Shown one piece after another: positions 10,001-17,278 of a DNA stretch of 64,000 nt (position 1 is the stretch's first letter; each line of letters starts with the position of its first letter). This stretch comes from Arenibacter troitsensis (GTDB lineage Bacteria > Bacteroidota > Bacteroidia > Flavobacteriales > Flavobacteriaceae). Position numbers and translations under genes: made by a program. Location of the stretch: contig NZ_FXAO01000001.1 in NCBI RefSeq assembly GCF_900177645.1, positions 124,001 to 188,000 of the forward strand, read 5' to 3'. The notes beneath the pieces were generated by a model. It did not search any database. It was not told where the DNA came from and worked only from the letters and a program-made list of their open reading frames with translations.

Positions 10001-10202
10001 AAATCTGCAAATAGGGTATTCTTTACCCGAGGAGATGATCAGCAAATTCTGGGGAATGACGGGATTACGAGTTTATTTTCAAGGAGAGAATCTATTTTGG
10101 TTTACTCCAAAAGATTATATCGGATCGGATCCAGAGCGTACAAGTGTTGATAACATCCCTGTGCCAACTGTGCTATCATTGGGACTTAATTTGAACTTTT
10201 AA
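7050..10202 (+). CDS. SusC-like TonB-dependent outer-membrane transporter
   Basis: A 1050-residue outer-membrane importer. Residues 1-19 are a signal peptide ending LGLLAQ. About 22-95 form the carboxypeptidase-regulatory-like domain (IKGTVTSQDDGMPLPGASV). A TonB-box/plug start, DEVVLTGYTTERKADLTGA, follows, then a plug and a 22-strand barrel. The end, VLSLGLNLNF, fits a barrel with a terminal Phe. It imports oligosaccharides using energy from TonB-ExbB-ExbD and pairs with SusD encoded four bases downstream. It starts 14 bases after GH32, so all are probably co-transcribed. Fructo-oligosaccharide is the inferred cargo. Confidence 0.95.
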   Translation: MKLKLFLLLMTFVPLGLLAQEQIKGTVTSQDDGMPLPGASVVVAGTTNGTTTDFDGNFTLDDVPSEATLSVSYVGFLTEGIPVNGQTTFNIVLQPDAQMLDEVVLTGYTTERKADLTGAITVVELGPVEGQSLSSGNAMQALQGRVPGLFVEKSGNPNGTSSRILIRGVTTLGNNDPLYVIDGVPTVRQEVFSGLNPSTIESVQVLKDASASSIYGSRAGNGVIIVTTKNSTKAGGEEKYRVSLNSNISVQSEKKQRYDMLNSLQRGEALWRASVNDGADPTGGYGEIYNFDWNGDFNNPVLNGITLQPYVGGDTNVPAGDTDWQKEAYETGYVYNNEVSISGGTDKSFHLINLGHLKNTGILKYTGYERFSGKLNSNFKLFNDKLKIGVNTAFTTSDETLASTDIGSAPTPALAISLAPTIPLFDSNGNYGGPLGAGYSDRNNPVLMQYLNRWDNTERTNIFGNVFAELQILDNLMFRTSIGLDYGDYKRKDIEPKVANGFVNRSNNRLILDTNKFTSVVFTNTLNYNLEMGDHRFGLLVGTESIKNDFDSVTAIADGFAVETESYFVLDAATGARTNTGRSSGSSLLSQFGKLNYAFADKYLASVTVRRDGSSRFGEENRYGVFPAATLGWRISREDFFNDEGVVSDLKLRAGYGEVGNQSIGDLARFGLYESRYGPNQDQFVPDFFNQYYNVGTAYDLGGNNGGTLPSGFVSIQAANPALKWETTKEFNFGVDFGLFNNAVVGTFDYFTRKTSDILITPPIASVIGEGQQRVLNGATTQTKGWELSVAYSKTWDSGFSLGVSTNFGAFKDEITFLPEEVRAGFPGTAENSILGQSQFSIFGYKTDGLFQSQEDIDSSPTQVGARPGGLKFQDLNGDNVIDSDDRDFIGNTLPDLEYGIRVDLGYKNFDFSIFGSGVAGRIGQDPYIFWNNFTQGRENAGLGVLNAWTPTNTNTDIPSLSLAFNDQRTSDYLFRKNSYFKIRNLQIGYSLPEEMISKFWGMTGLRVYFQGENLFWFTPKDYIGSDPERTSVDNIPVPTVLSLGLNLNF

Positions 10203-10205
10203 AAA

Positions 10206-11957
10206 ATGAAAATCATGAAAAGAAATAAATTATATATAATAGGAGTGTTGGTTTCATTCCTTTTTGTCTCCTGTGACAAGGACTTTTTGGAATACGAACC
10301 GGAGGGAGTACTGTCCAATGAAAATGTGGCGACGGCCGATAATGCAGAATCTTTGGTTGTTGCTGCTTACGCGGGAATTGCCAACGATGAAATGATAGGG
10401 CCCTTAACGCACCAATGGGTCTATGGAAGTGTACGATCGGACGATGCTTATAAAGGCGGTGGAGGCCGAAGTGATGTAGATGTAGTAGATCGATATGAGC
10501 AGTACAATTTAACCATACCCGATTATGGGGATTGGATGGCACCCCGTACCTGGACCAATTACTACAAGGCCATTTCGAGGGCTAATTTTGCATTGACCGT
10601 AATCAACGACATACCTGATGCGGAATATGCAAATAAGACTTTAAGACAGGCAGAACTTAGGTTTTTGAGAGGGCATTCCCACTTTATGTTGAAGCTTTTG
10701 TTTAAAAAGATTCCATTTATTAAAGAGGGGCTGACCCAAGAGGAGACCTCAGCCGTTTCCAACGATGTGCCCAACGATGAATTGTGGAATACAATTGCGG
10801 AGGATTTTATTTTTGCTTATAACAATCTTCCCCAATCGCAAGATGAGGTTGGTAGGGCAGATAGAAATGCAGCTGCAGCCTATATGGCCAAACTTAGGCT
10901 TTACCAAGCCTATGAGCAAAATGACCAACATCAGGTCACCGCGATAAATCCTGCCAGGCTACAAGAGGTAATTGATTATGCCGATGAGGTAACGGCTAGT
11001 TTGGAGGCAGATTATGGAAACAACTTTTTGGATGGTTTTGATAATGGTCCTGAATCCATATGGGCAGCCCAATTTTCTATTAATGACGGTACCAAAGTAA
11101 GTAGGGTAAGTTTTGTAACAGGCCTTAATTCTCCTCATGGATCAGCTCTCTATGGCTGTTGTGGTTTTCATTTGGCCAGTCAGAATATGGTAAACGCATT
11201 TAAGACCGATGCTGCAGGTTTACCTTTATTGGATAATTTTAATGATACGGATATATTCACTACAGTTAATGAGGATGGAACCGTAACACCTGCGGTGGGA
11301 TTAACGGTGGATCCCAGATTGGACCACACCGTAGGGATACCTGGACGCCCTTTTAAATATAGAAATACGGTCAACACCACAGGTGATATGGTATATAACT
11401 TTAGCTGGGCCAGGGATCCAGGGGTTTATGGCTATTTTGGTAATATGAAGGAACAACAGGCGCCAGATTGCTCTTGTTATGTGAAGGAAGGACCGTTTGT
11501 TGGTACTTCCAAGAATGTTGATTTTATAAGATATGCAGATATTTTGCTGTTCAAGGCAGAGGCCTTGATACAATTGGACCGTTGGGATGAAGCATTACCT
11601 TTGATTAATGAGGTTAGGGCTCGTGCAGCTGCAAGTACCCAGCGCCAGATCGATGCAGGTGCTACGGATATTTACAATATTCAGGAGTACTCTACCTTCC
11701 CGGATAAAGACTATGCTTGGAAAGCCCTGAAATTTGAAAGGAGATTGGAATTTGGGATGGAAGGTCCGAGATTCTTTGACTTGGTAAGATGGGGTGAGGC
11801 AGCAGAGGTGCTAAACGCCTATTTGTCCGAGGAAAAAACAAAAAGGGATTTCTTGTCTAGTGCAGTTTTTACAGCAGGTAGGGATGAATACTATCCAATT
11901 CCACAACGTGAAATAGATTTTACAGGTGGACTTTATAAGCAAAACCCTGGATATTAG
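10206..11957 (+). CDS. SusD-like (RagB family) surface glycan-binding lipoprotein
   Basis: A 583-residue surface lipoprotein that caps the SusC barrel and binds the glycan. The signal ends LFVSC (lipidated Cys23 from the first Met). A second in-frame ATG at 10215 gives a three-residue shorter signal and is equally possible. SusD features include FLEYEPEG after the lipobox, TPR-like helices such as AELRFLRGHSHFMLK, and the C-terminal FERRLEFGMEGPRFFDLVRWG. It begins three bases after the SusC stop. The operon appears to end shortly after it at a strong hairpin. Confidence 0.95.
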   Translation: MKIMKRNKLYIIGVLVSFLFVSCDKDFLEYEPEGVLSNENVATADNAESLVVAAYAGIANDEMIGPLTHQWVYGSVRSDDAYKGGGGRSDVDVVDRYEQYNLTIPDYGDWMAPRTWTNYYKAISRANFALTVINDIPDAEYANKTLRQAELRFLRGHSHFMLKLLFKKIPFIKEGLTQEETSAVSNDVPNDELWNTIAEDFIFAYNNLPQSQDEVGRADRNAAAAYMAKLRLYQAYEQNDQHQVTAINPARLQEVIDYADEVTASLEADYGNNFLDGFDNGPESIWAAQFSINDGTKVSRVSFVTGLNSPHGSALYGCCGFHLASQNMVNAFKTDAAGLPLLDNFNDTDIFTTVNEDGTVTPAVGLTVDPRLDHTVGIPGRPFKYRNTVNTTGDMVYNFSWARDPGVYGYFGNMKEQQAPDCSCYVKEGPFVGTSKNVDFIRYADILLFKAEALIQLDRWDEALPLINEVRARAAASTQRQIDAGATDIYNIQEYSTFPDKDYAWKALKFERRLEFGMEGPRFFDLVRWGEAAEVLNAYLSEEKTKRDFLSSAVFTAGRDEYYPIPQREIDFTGGLYKQNPGY

Positions 11958-11990
11958 TTTTAGACCGAGTTAGTTTAATTTAGTTTTTTA

Positions 11991-12020
11991 GGCACGGAGA
12001 GTGGTTTCTCCGTGCCTTTT
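11991..12020 (+). terminator. Rho-independent terminator between susD and the sugar kinase
   Basis: GGCACGGAGA (11991-12000) pairs perfectly with TCTCCGTGCC (12007-12016) around a six-base loop, and TTTT follows. The upstream side is also T-rich. Kinase transcription must come from partial read-through or from a separate promoter. Confidence 0.85.
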
Positions 12021-12036
12021 ATTTAAAATATTGATT

Positions 12037-12924
12037 ATGAAAAAATTAAAGGCCATATGCTTCGGTGAGGTACTTTTTGATAATTTTCCAACACACTCAA
12101 AGATTGGTGGGGCTCCTTTAAATGTTTCATTGCGCCTACAGTCTTACGGTGTGGATGTTAGTATGTTTAGTGGCGTAGGCGATGATGTGGATGGAAATAA
12201 AATAATAAAATATCTAAACAGTTGCGGCGTCAATACCGATGGGGTACAAGTGAGTTCCAGTTATGGGACAGGTCAAGTAAACGTTGTCCTTAATGACAAA
12301 GGAGTGGCATCCTACGATATTGCCTATCCTGTAGCCTGGGATAAAATTCTGTTAAGAAACCACTATGAAACCATTTTAAAAGAAACAGATGTTTTTGTTT
12401 ATGGCAGTCTTGCTTGCCGGGACAAAACCACACGTACCACATTGTTGCACTTATTAAAATTTGCCCAATACAAGGTTTTCGATGTTAACTTAAGAGCACC
12501 GCATTATACCAAGGAACTGCTCCTGGAATTAATGCAACACGCCAATTTTGTGAAATTCAATGATGATGAGTTGTACGAGGTTGGCGAATATCTTGGTTCC
12601 AAATACAATTCTATGGAGCAAACTATTGTATTTGTGGCCAAAGAGACCCAAACAGAAACAATTTGTGTCACCAAAGGGGCTTATGGCGCTGTATTGTATC
12701 ACCAAAATAACTTTTACTATAATAGTGGCTATCGAATTAAAGTTTTGGACACGGTAGGTTCGGGAGATTCATTTTTGGCTTCGGTAATTTATAAATTGTT
12801 TAATGGGGAAGGACCACAAGTCGCAATCGATTTTGGTTGTGCCGTAGGGGCCATGGTGGCTAAAAGTGAAGGCGCCAACCCTATTTTTACCAGGCAAAGA
12901 ATACATAAATTTATGAATCCATAG
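12037..12924 (+). CDS. PfkB-family carbohydrate kinase, probable fructokinase
   Basis: A 295-residue cytoplasmic ribokinase-like kinase that probably phosphorylates fructose for glycolysis. The ATG at 12037 (MKKLKAICFGEVLFD) is chosen because the longer frame begins with GTG inside the terminator loop at 12001. Signatures are the sugar-binding IGGAPLN near residue 27 and the ATP/anion-hole motif DTVGSGDSFLAS, which holds the catalytic Asp. Position after SusD and the similarity to bacterial fructokinases support fructose. Other ketohexoses are possible. Confidence 0.88.
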   Translation: MKKLKAICFGEVLFDNFPTHSKIGGAPLNVSLRLQSYGVDVSMFSGVGDDVDGNKIIKYLNSCGVNTDGVQVSSSYGTGQVNVVLNDKGVASYDIAYPVAWDKILLRNHYETILKETDVFVYGSLACRDKTTRTTLLHLLKFAQYKVFDVNLRAPHYTKELLLELMQHANFVKFNDDELYEVGEYLGSKYNSMEQTIVFVAKETQTETICVTKGAYGAVLYHQNNFYYNSGYRIKVLDTVGSGDSFLASVIYKLFNGEGPQVAIDFGCAVGAMVAKSEGANPIFTRQRIHKFMNP

Positions 12925-13299
12925 AAATTGTATCCTCTGGTGCCCAATTCATTATGTAATTAATGGGTAAATCTGAATCTGGGCATTTACTATGCCTGCC
13001 TGTAATTTGCTACATAACTAAGGTATGGTGGAGCGTATACGTATTCCAGGCCTATGGCCATTGCCTTGGATTATGATCTTGTAAGGAAGAAATGTGATGT
13101 AATACGGCTAGGGTGTGCTCCGCATGCAGAATTAAAAGTAAATAGCTAATTAGATGGGTATGTAGGGTCAATAAACCTTGGGATTTCTTATGATCCATAT
13201 TGTATTTTCTCGTTTTATATATGCCAAGTCATGGATCCTGTGAGCATATAGAAACTAAATGAGCTTAATGACTTCAGGTAATTATGGCGCTTATATGTG

Positions 13300-13372
13300 T
13301 ACTGAACAAAGTAAAGGGTGCCCATAGTAATCGAATGGGTATTTTAACAAACTCAGTGTTCAGTATTTTTTT
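13300..13372 (+). ncRNA. Structured RNA candidate with terminator-like 3' end
   Basis: Outer stem TACTGAACA (13300-13308) pairs perfectly with TGTTCAGTA (13357-13365). Inside, TGCCCAT (13319-13325) pairs with ATGGGTA (13335-13341) with one G-U. Seven T follow the outer stem at once. This could be the 3' end of a small RNA, or a late terminator for read-through from the kinase. No promoter match was found upstream. Confidence 0.35.
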
Positions 13373-13489
13373 CAATTTTTAGGGCTAGCGCTCATCTGTT
13401 TTGATTTCCGGACTTATTTGGTTTTAATAGTATTAGGGAAGTCGACACTATTTGTCGAATTCAAAATCCCATGCCAATAAAAAGCAATA

Positions 13490-13522
13490 CTACTGTTAAA
13501 CAGTTGTTAAACAGTTGTTAAA
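13490..13522 (+). repeat. Three tandem 11-base repeats upstream of the TetR gene
   Basis: Three consecutive units of consensus GTTGTTAAACA are present: ACTGTTAAACA, GTTGTTAAACA and GTTGTTAAACT. An 11-base period is about one helical turn, so a DNA-binding protein could sit on one face of the helix. They lie just upstream of the operator-like palindrome. Confidence 0.6.
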
Positions 13523-13533
13523 CTATTATATAT

Positions 13534-13550
13534 TAATAGTATTACTATTA
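13534..13550. promoter_or_regulatory. Perfect 17-bp palindrome, candidate TetR operator
   Basis: TAATAGTATTACTATTA is a perfect inverted repeat with 8-base arms and a central T. It overlaps the start of the -7 box at 13549 and lies 26 bases before the TetR-family start codon, the usual place for autorepression. A related half-site, AATAGTATTA, occurs about 110 bases upstream. Confidence 0.6.
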
Positions 13551-13556
13551 TATTTG
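13549..13556 (+). promoter_or_regulatory. -7 promoter element of the export operon
   Basis: TATATTTG is an exact TAnnTTTG match, 20 bases before the TetR start at 13576 and overlapping the palindromic operator. A -33 TTG at standard spacing was not found. Confidence 0.5.
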
Positions 13557-13575
13557 CGAGTATAAAATTTTTGGT

Positions 13576-14262
13576 ATGGAGCGTCTATTTGGTTCGATGA
13601 CAATTAAGATAAATGATAAGATCTATGTTAAGGATCCGCAGTCTTCGGATTTAGGGAAGCGGATTATTGAGCAGAGTATTTTTATGATAAATGACATTGG
13701 TTTTGAGGGGTTTACCTTTAAAAAATTGGGCCATCAGATTGGTTCCAATGAAAGCTCAATATACCGGTACTTTGAGAACAAGCACAAATTGCTGTTGTAC
13801 CTTACCTCCTGGTATTGGGGTTGGTTGGAATATCAATTGGTCTTTGCAACAAATAGTATTGCCGATTCTTCCGAAAAGTTAAAAAAGGCCATAGAAATTG
13901 TTACGCGACCTACAGTAGAGGATTCCGCTTTCTCCCACATTAATGAAGTCTTATTGAGCAATATTGTAATCAACGAATATTCAAAATCATATTTGACCAA
14001 AGAAATAGATTCTGAGAACAAGGAAGGTTATTTTGTAATTTATAAAAGAATGATAGAGCGCTTTAATGAAATGATTTCCGCAGTAGATTCCGAATATAGG
14101 TACCCCTCCAGTTTGGCAAGTACAATTCTGGAAGGCTCTTTGCACCAGTATTTTTTAAAGGATCATTTTCCAACGTTAACGGACTGTCATGAGATAGGGG
14201 ATGCTACCAAATATTTCACGGATCTGGTTTTTCACACTTTAAGGACAAAACAAGATGGCTAA
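13576..14262 (+). CDS. TetR/AcrR-family transcriptional regulator of the export operon
   Basis: A 228-residue one-component repressor. Residues about 24-70 form the TetR helix-turn-helix, with GFEGFTFKKLGHQIGSNESS followed by IYRYFENKHKLL. The rest is a divergent helical ligand-binding domain, so the inducer is unknown. The first ATG (13576) is used; an in-frame ATG at 13597 (MTIKINDK) is an alternative. Its 3' end overlaps the ABC gene by eight bases, implying translational coupling, and it probably represses its own operon through the palindrome at 13534. Confidence 0.85.
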   Translation: MERLFGSMTIKINDKIYVKDPQSSDLGKRIIEQSIFMINDIGFEGFTFKKLGHQIGSNESSIYRYFENKHKLLLYLTSWYWGWLEYQLVFATNSIADSSEKLKKAIEIVTRPTVEDSAFSHINEVLLSNIVINEYSKSYLTKEIDSENKEGYFVIYKRMIERFNEMISAVDSEYRYPSSLASTILEGSLHQYFLKDHFPTLTDCHEIGDATKYFTDLVFHTLRTKQDG

Positions 14263-15922
14263 AAATGTAATGACCGCATGGCAGCGGCTTCTTGGTCTGC
14301 TAAAACTCGATAAAAGGGATGTATTGCAGACTTTTTATTATGCCATTTTTGCAGGGCTCGTTAATCTTTCTTTGCCTTTGGGTATACAGGCGATCATTAA
14401 TCTTATCCAGAGTGCCGAGATCAGTACCTCATGGATAGTTTTGGTGGTGTTGGTAACGGGCGGAGTGGCCTTTGGAGGTATTTTGCAATTAATGCAGATC
14501 CGAATCATAGAGAATGTTCAGCAGAAGATATTTACAAGGGCTTCTTTCGAATTTACATATCGTTTTCCTAAAATAAAGATGAGCGAACTGCACAACTATT
14601 ATCCGCCGGAACTGGCCAATAGGTTTTTTGATACCCTCAATGTTCAAAAGGGCTTGGCGAAAATTTTATTGGATTTTCCCGCGGCCGTTCTGCAAATTGT
14701 ATTTGGGTTGATACTCTTATCTTTCTATCACCCGTTTTTTATCGTGTATGGAATTTTACTATTACTGCTTATTTACGTTGTCTTCAAATTTACCGCCCAA
14801 AAGGGGATGGATACCAGTCTGGAAGAATCTAAGCGAAAATATAAGGTAGCGCACTGGATACAGGAAGTTGCCCGTTCTTTGATAAGCTTTAAGTTATCTG
14901 GCAAGACCAGTCTGGCATTGGACAAGAACGATGCCCTGGTATTGGATTATTTGGAGGCACGTGAAAGTCATTTTCGTATTCTGGTAATACAATTTATACA
15001 GATGATCGGGTTCAAGGTACTGGTGACGGCTGGTCTTTTGCTGATCGGAGGACTTTTGGTACTTAATCAGGAAATGAATATTGGGCAGTTTGTAGCCGCG
15101 GAGATCATCATTCTCTTGGTCATTAGTTCGGTGGAAAAATTGACCCGAAGTTTGGAAACCTTCTACGACCTTTTCACATCATTGGAAAAACTGGGTCAGG
15201 TAGTGGATAAGGATTTGGAAGAGCAGCAAGGGGAAAGACCCTTACAGGAAGAAGATGATTTTTATGTGGAGCTGGACAGAGTGTCCTTTGGCGCCTCCAA
15301 AATAGGTAGGAATATTTTGGACGACGTATCCTTAAAAATAGCTCCCAAAACCCGTTTATTGGTTTTAGGAGCCAACGGTTCAGGTAAGTCCACCTTATTG
15401 CGCCTAATTGCTGGCCTGATACAGCCAGATGATGGCAATATATACGTCAACAACGTATCCCTAAAAGGTATAAATCCAAACCACTACCGATCCTTTTTGG
15501 GGCAATCCCTCACCGAGGAAAAACCTTTTGAGGGTACCATTTTGGATAATATCACTTTTGGCGATAAGAGCATAAGCGAAAAGGATGTGCAATGGGCCAT
15601 GGAAAATACAGGATTACTGCAATATGTAAAGGAACAGCCGAAGGGCGTCAATACCATGGTATATCCCGAGGGGCAACAGATGCCATTTACTGTAGCTAAA
15701 AAAATTGTCCTGGCACGGAGTATCGTAAGGAAGCCAAAATTACTGCTATTAAAGGATCCCTTAATTCAATTTGATGAGGTTGAGGCTGTTAAAATTATAA
15801 ACTTCCTAACCGAGGATAAAAATCCTTGGTCGTTAATAGTGGTAAGTCAGGATCCCAAATGGTTGAACCGATTCCAAAATATAATAACCTTGGAAAACGG
15901 TAAGATCGTTTCTAAAATTTAA
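14255..15922 (+). CDS. ABC exporter-type protein (TMD-NBD fusion) with degenerate ATPase motifs
   Basis: A 555-residue half-transporter: about 1-320 are a six-helix exporter membrane domain, about 330-555 the nucleotide-binding domain. Walker A is intact (LGANGSGKST, Lys378) and the Q-loop Gln is present (GQSLTEEKPF). The signature LSGGQ is replaced by MPFTV (476-480). Walker B reads LLLLKDP, placing Lys500 for the Asp and Asp501 for the catalytic Glu. The H-loop His is Gln532 (VSQDP). ATP binding looks possible but ordinary hydrolysis doubtful. It is followed six bases later by an HlyD adaptor and then TolC, like type I export systems. Substrate is unknown; no peptide substrate gene is adjacent. 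Confidence 0.85.
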   Translation: MAKNVMTAWQRLLGLLKLDKRDVLQTFYYAIFAGLVNLSLPLGIQAIINLIQSAEISTSWIVLVVLVTGGVAFGGILQLMQIRIIENVQQKIFTRASFEFTYRFPKIKMSELHNYYPPELANRFFDTLNVQKGLAKILLDFPAAVLQIVFGLILLSFYHPFFIVYGILLLLLIYVVFKFTAQKGMDTSLEESKRKYKVAHWIQEVARSLISFKLSGKTSLALDKNDALVLDYLEARESHFRILVIQFIQMIGFKVLVTAGLLLIGGLLVLNQEMNIGQFVAAEIIILLVISSVEKLTRSLETFYDLFTSLEKLGQVVDKDLEEQQGERPLQEEDDFYVELDRVSFGASKIGRNILDDVSLKIAPKTRLLVLGANGSGKSTLLRLIAGLIQPDDGNIYVNNVSLKGINPNHYRSFLGQSLTEEKPFEGTILDNITFGDKSISEKDVQWAMENTGLLQYVKEQPKGVNTMVYPEGQQMPFTVAKKIVLARSIVRKPKLLLLKDPLIQFDEVEAVKIINFLTEDKNPWSLIVVSQDPKWLNRFQNIITLENGKIVSKI

Positions 15923-15928
15923 GATTTT

Positions 15929-17278
15929 ATGTTGAATATTTCTAACAATCCGCTGAATAAAACGGTACACTTAAAGGGGTATAAGTCAACTGAGAGGGTT
16001 TTCCACGAGAGACATTATAAGCACTTTAACCGGTTTTTACTGGGTGCTGCCGTTTTTGGGGTTATCGTTCTCTTCCTACCATGGACCCAAAATGTTAGGG
16101 GGAAAGGTTTTCTAACCACTTTGAAGCCGGATCAAAGGCCACAGACCATACAATCCCCTATTCCTGGAAGAATAGAAAAGTGGTATGTGCAGGAGGGGGA
16201 TTTTGTGGAAAAGGGAGATACAATTTTGTTTATTTCCGAAATAAAGGACGAATATTTCGACCCCAAATTGGTAGAGCGGACCAGGCAGCAAATTGATGCT
16301 AAGTCTAGGGCGGTAGGATCTTACGGGGACAAGGTAAATGCATTGGGAAATCAAATCTCCGCCTTGGGTAGGGAACGGAAATTAAAATTGGAACAGGCCA
16401 AGAATAAATTAATGCAATCCCATTTAAAAGTACAGAGCGATAGTATAGACCTGGAAGCTGCGACAACGAATATCGGTATTGCGGAAAGACAGTATAACCG
16501 CACGGAGCAATTACAGAAGGAAGGTCTAAAAGCAGTAACCGATTTGGAAGAAAAGCGATTAAAGCTACAAGAAACCCAGGCCAAGTTAATATCGCAGCAA
16601 AATAAATTATTGGTTGCCAAGAATGAGGTTTTAAATGCAGAAATGGAGATTAATCGTATCGAAGCCGAGTATGCAGATAAGATCTCCAAAGCCAAGAGCG
16701 ATATGTTTACCGCCCAGTCAAGTCAATTCGATTCCGAGGCGCAAGTGACCAAGCTTGAAAACGCATATACCAATTACGAGATGCGCAATGCAATGTATTA
16801 TATACGTGCTCCACAAAGTGGATATATAAACAAGGCCTTGCAAGGGGGGATAGGGGAAACCTTTAAGGAAGGGGGCCGTCTTGTAGGGATAATGCCTGCC
16901 GAGTATGACATGGCCGTAGAAACTTTTTTGGAACCCCTGGATTTGCCCTTGATACATATCGGGGAGAAGGTAAGGATTCAATTTGATGGATGGCCCGCTA
17001 TAGTTTTTAGTGGTTGGCCCAATATTTCCTATGGTACCTACGGTGGTAAGGTAGTAGCGGTTGAGACCTTTATAAGTGAAAATGGAAAATATAGAGTGCT
17101 GTTGGCCCCGGATCCGGATGATGAACCTTGGCCTACCCAAATTAGGGTAGGCTCGGGGGCCAATACTTTTGCCCTATTGGATGATGTGCCCATTTGGTTT
17201 GAACTTTGGCGACAGGTCAACGGTTTTCCGCCCAATTATTACCAGCCTACAAAATCTACTGCAAAAGCTCAAAAATGA
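15929..17278 (+). CDS. HlyD/membrane-fusion adaptor protein
   Basis: A 449-residue periplasmic adaptor linking the inner-membrane ABC protein to TolC. One membrane helix lies near residues 33-52 (FLLGAAVFGVIVLFLPW). A biotinyl/lipoyl-like half follows (QSPIPGRIEKWYVQEGDFVEKG written in part: GRIEKWYVQEGDFVEKGD), then a long coiled-coil hairpin (about 115-280), the second lipoyl half (IRAPQSGYINKALQGG) and a beta-barrel domain. The stop codon overlaps the TolC start as ATGA, indicating tight coupling. Confidence 0.9.
   Translation: MLNISNNPLNKTVHLKGYKSTERVFHERHYKHFNRFLLGAAVFGVIVLFLPWTQNVRGKGFLTTLKPDQRPQTIQSPIPGRIEKWYVQEGDFVEKGDTILFISEIKDEYFDPKLVERTRQQIDAKSRAVGSYGDKVNALGNQISALGRERKLKLEQAKNKLMQSHLKVQSDSIDLEAATTNIGIAERQYNRTEQLQKEGLKAVTDLEEKRLKLQETQAKLISQQNKLLVAKNEVLNAEMEINRIEAEYADKISKAKSDMFTAQSSQFDSEAQVTKLENAYTNYEMRNAMYYIRAPQSGYINKALQGGIGETFKEGGRLVGIMPAEYDMAVETFLEPLDLPLIHIGEKVRIQFDGWPAIVFSGWPNISYGTYGGKVVAVETFISENGKYRVLLAPDPDDEPWPTQIRVGSGANTFALLDDVPIWFELWRQVNGFPPNYYQPTKSTAKAQK

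Larger units (their letters stand above)
12925..13575. other. 650-base non-coding gap between the kinase and the TetR gene
   Basis: No reading frame here looks like a real gene. The gap holds a two-stem structure ending in seven T (13300-13372), three 11-base direct repeats (13490-13522), a TetR-type palindrome (13534-13550) and a -7 box (13549-13556). The first 370 bases show nothing recognisable. Confidence 0.6.

Noticed and set aside
12001..12036. Upstream extension of the sugar kinase to a GTG
   Set aside because: The GTG lies inside the loop of a strong terminator, and the kinase fold begins right after the ATG at 12037.
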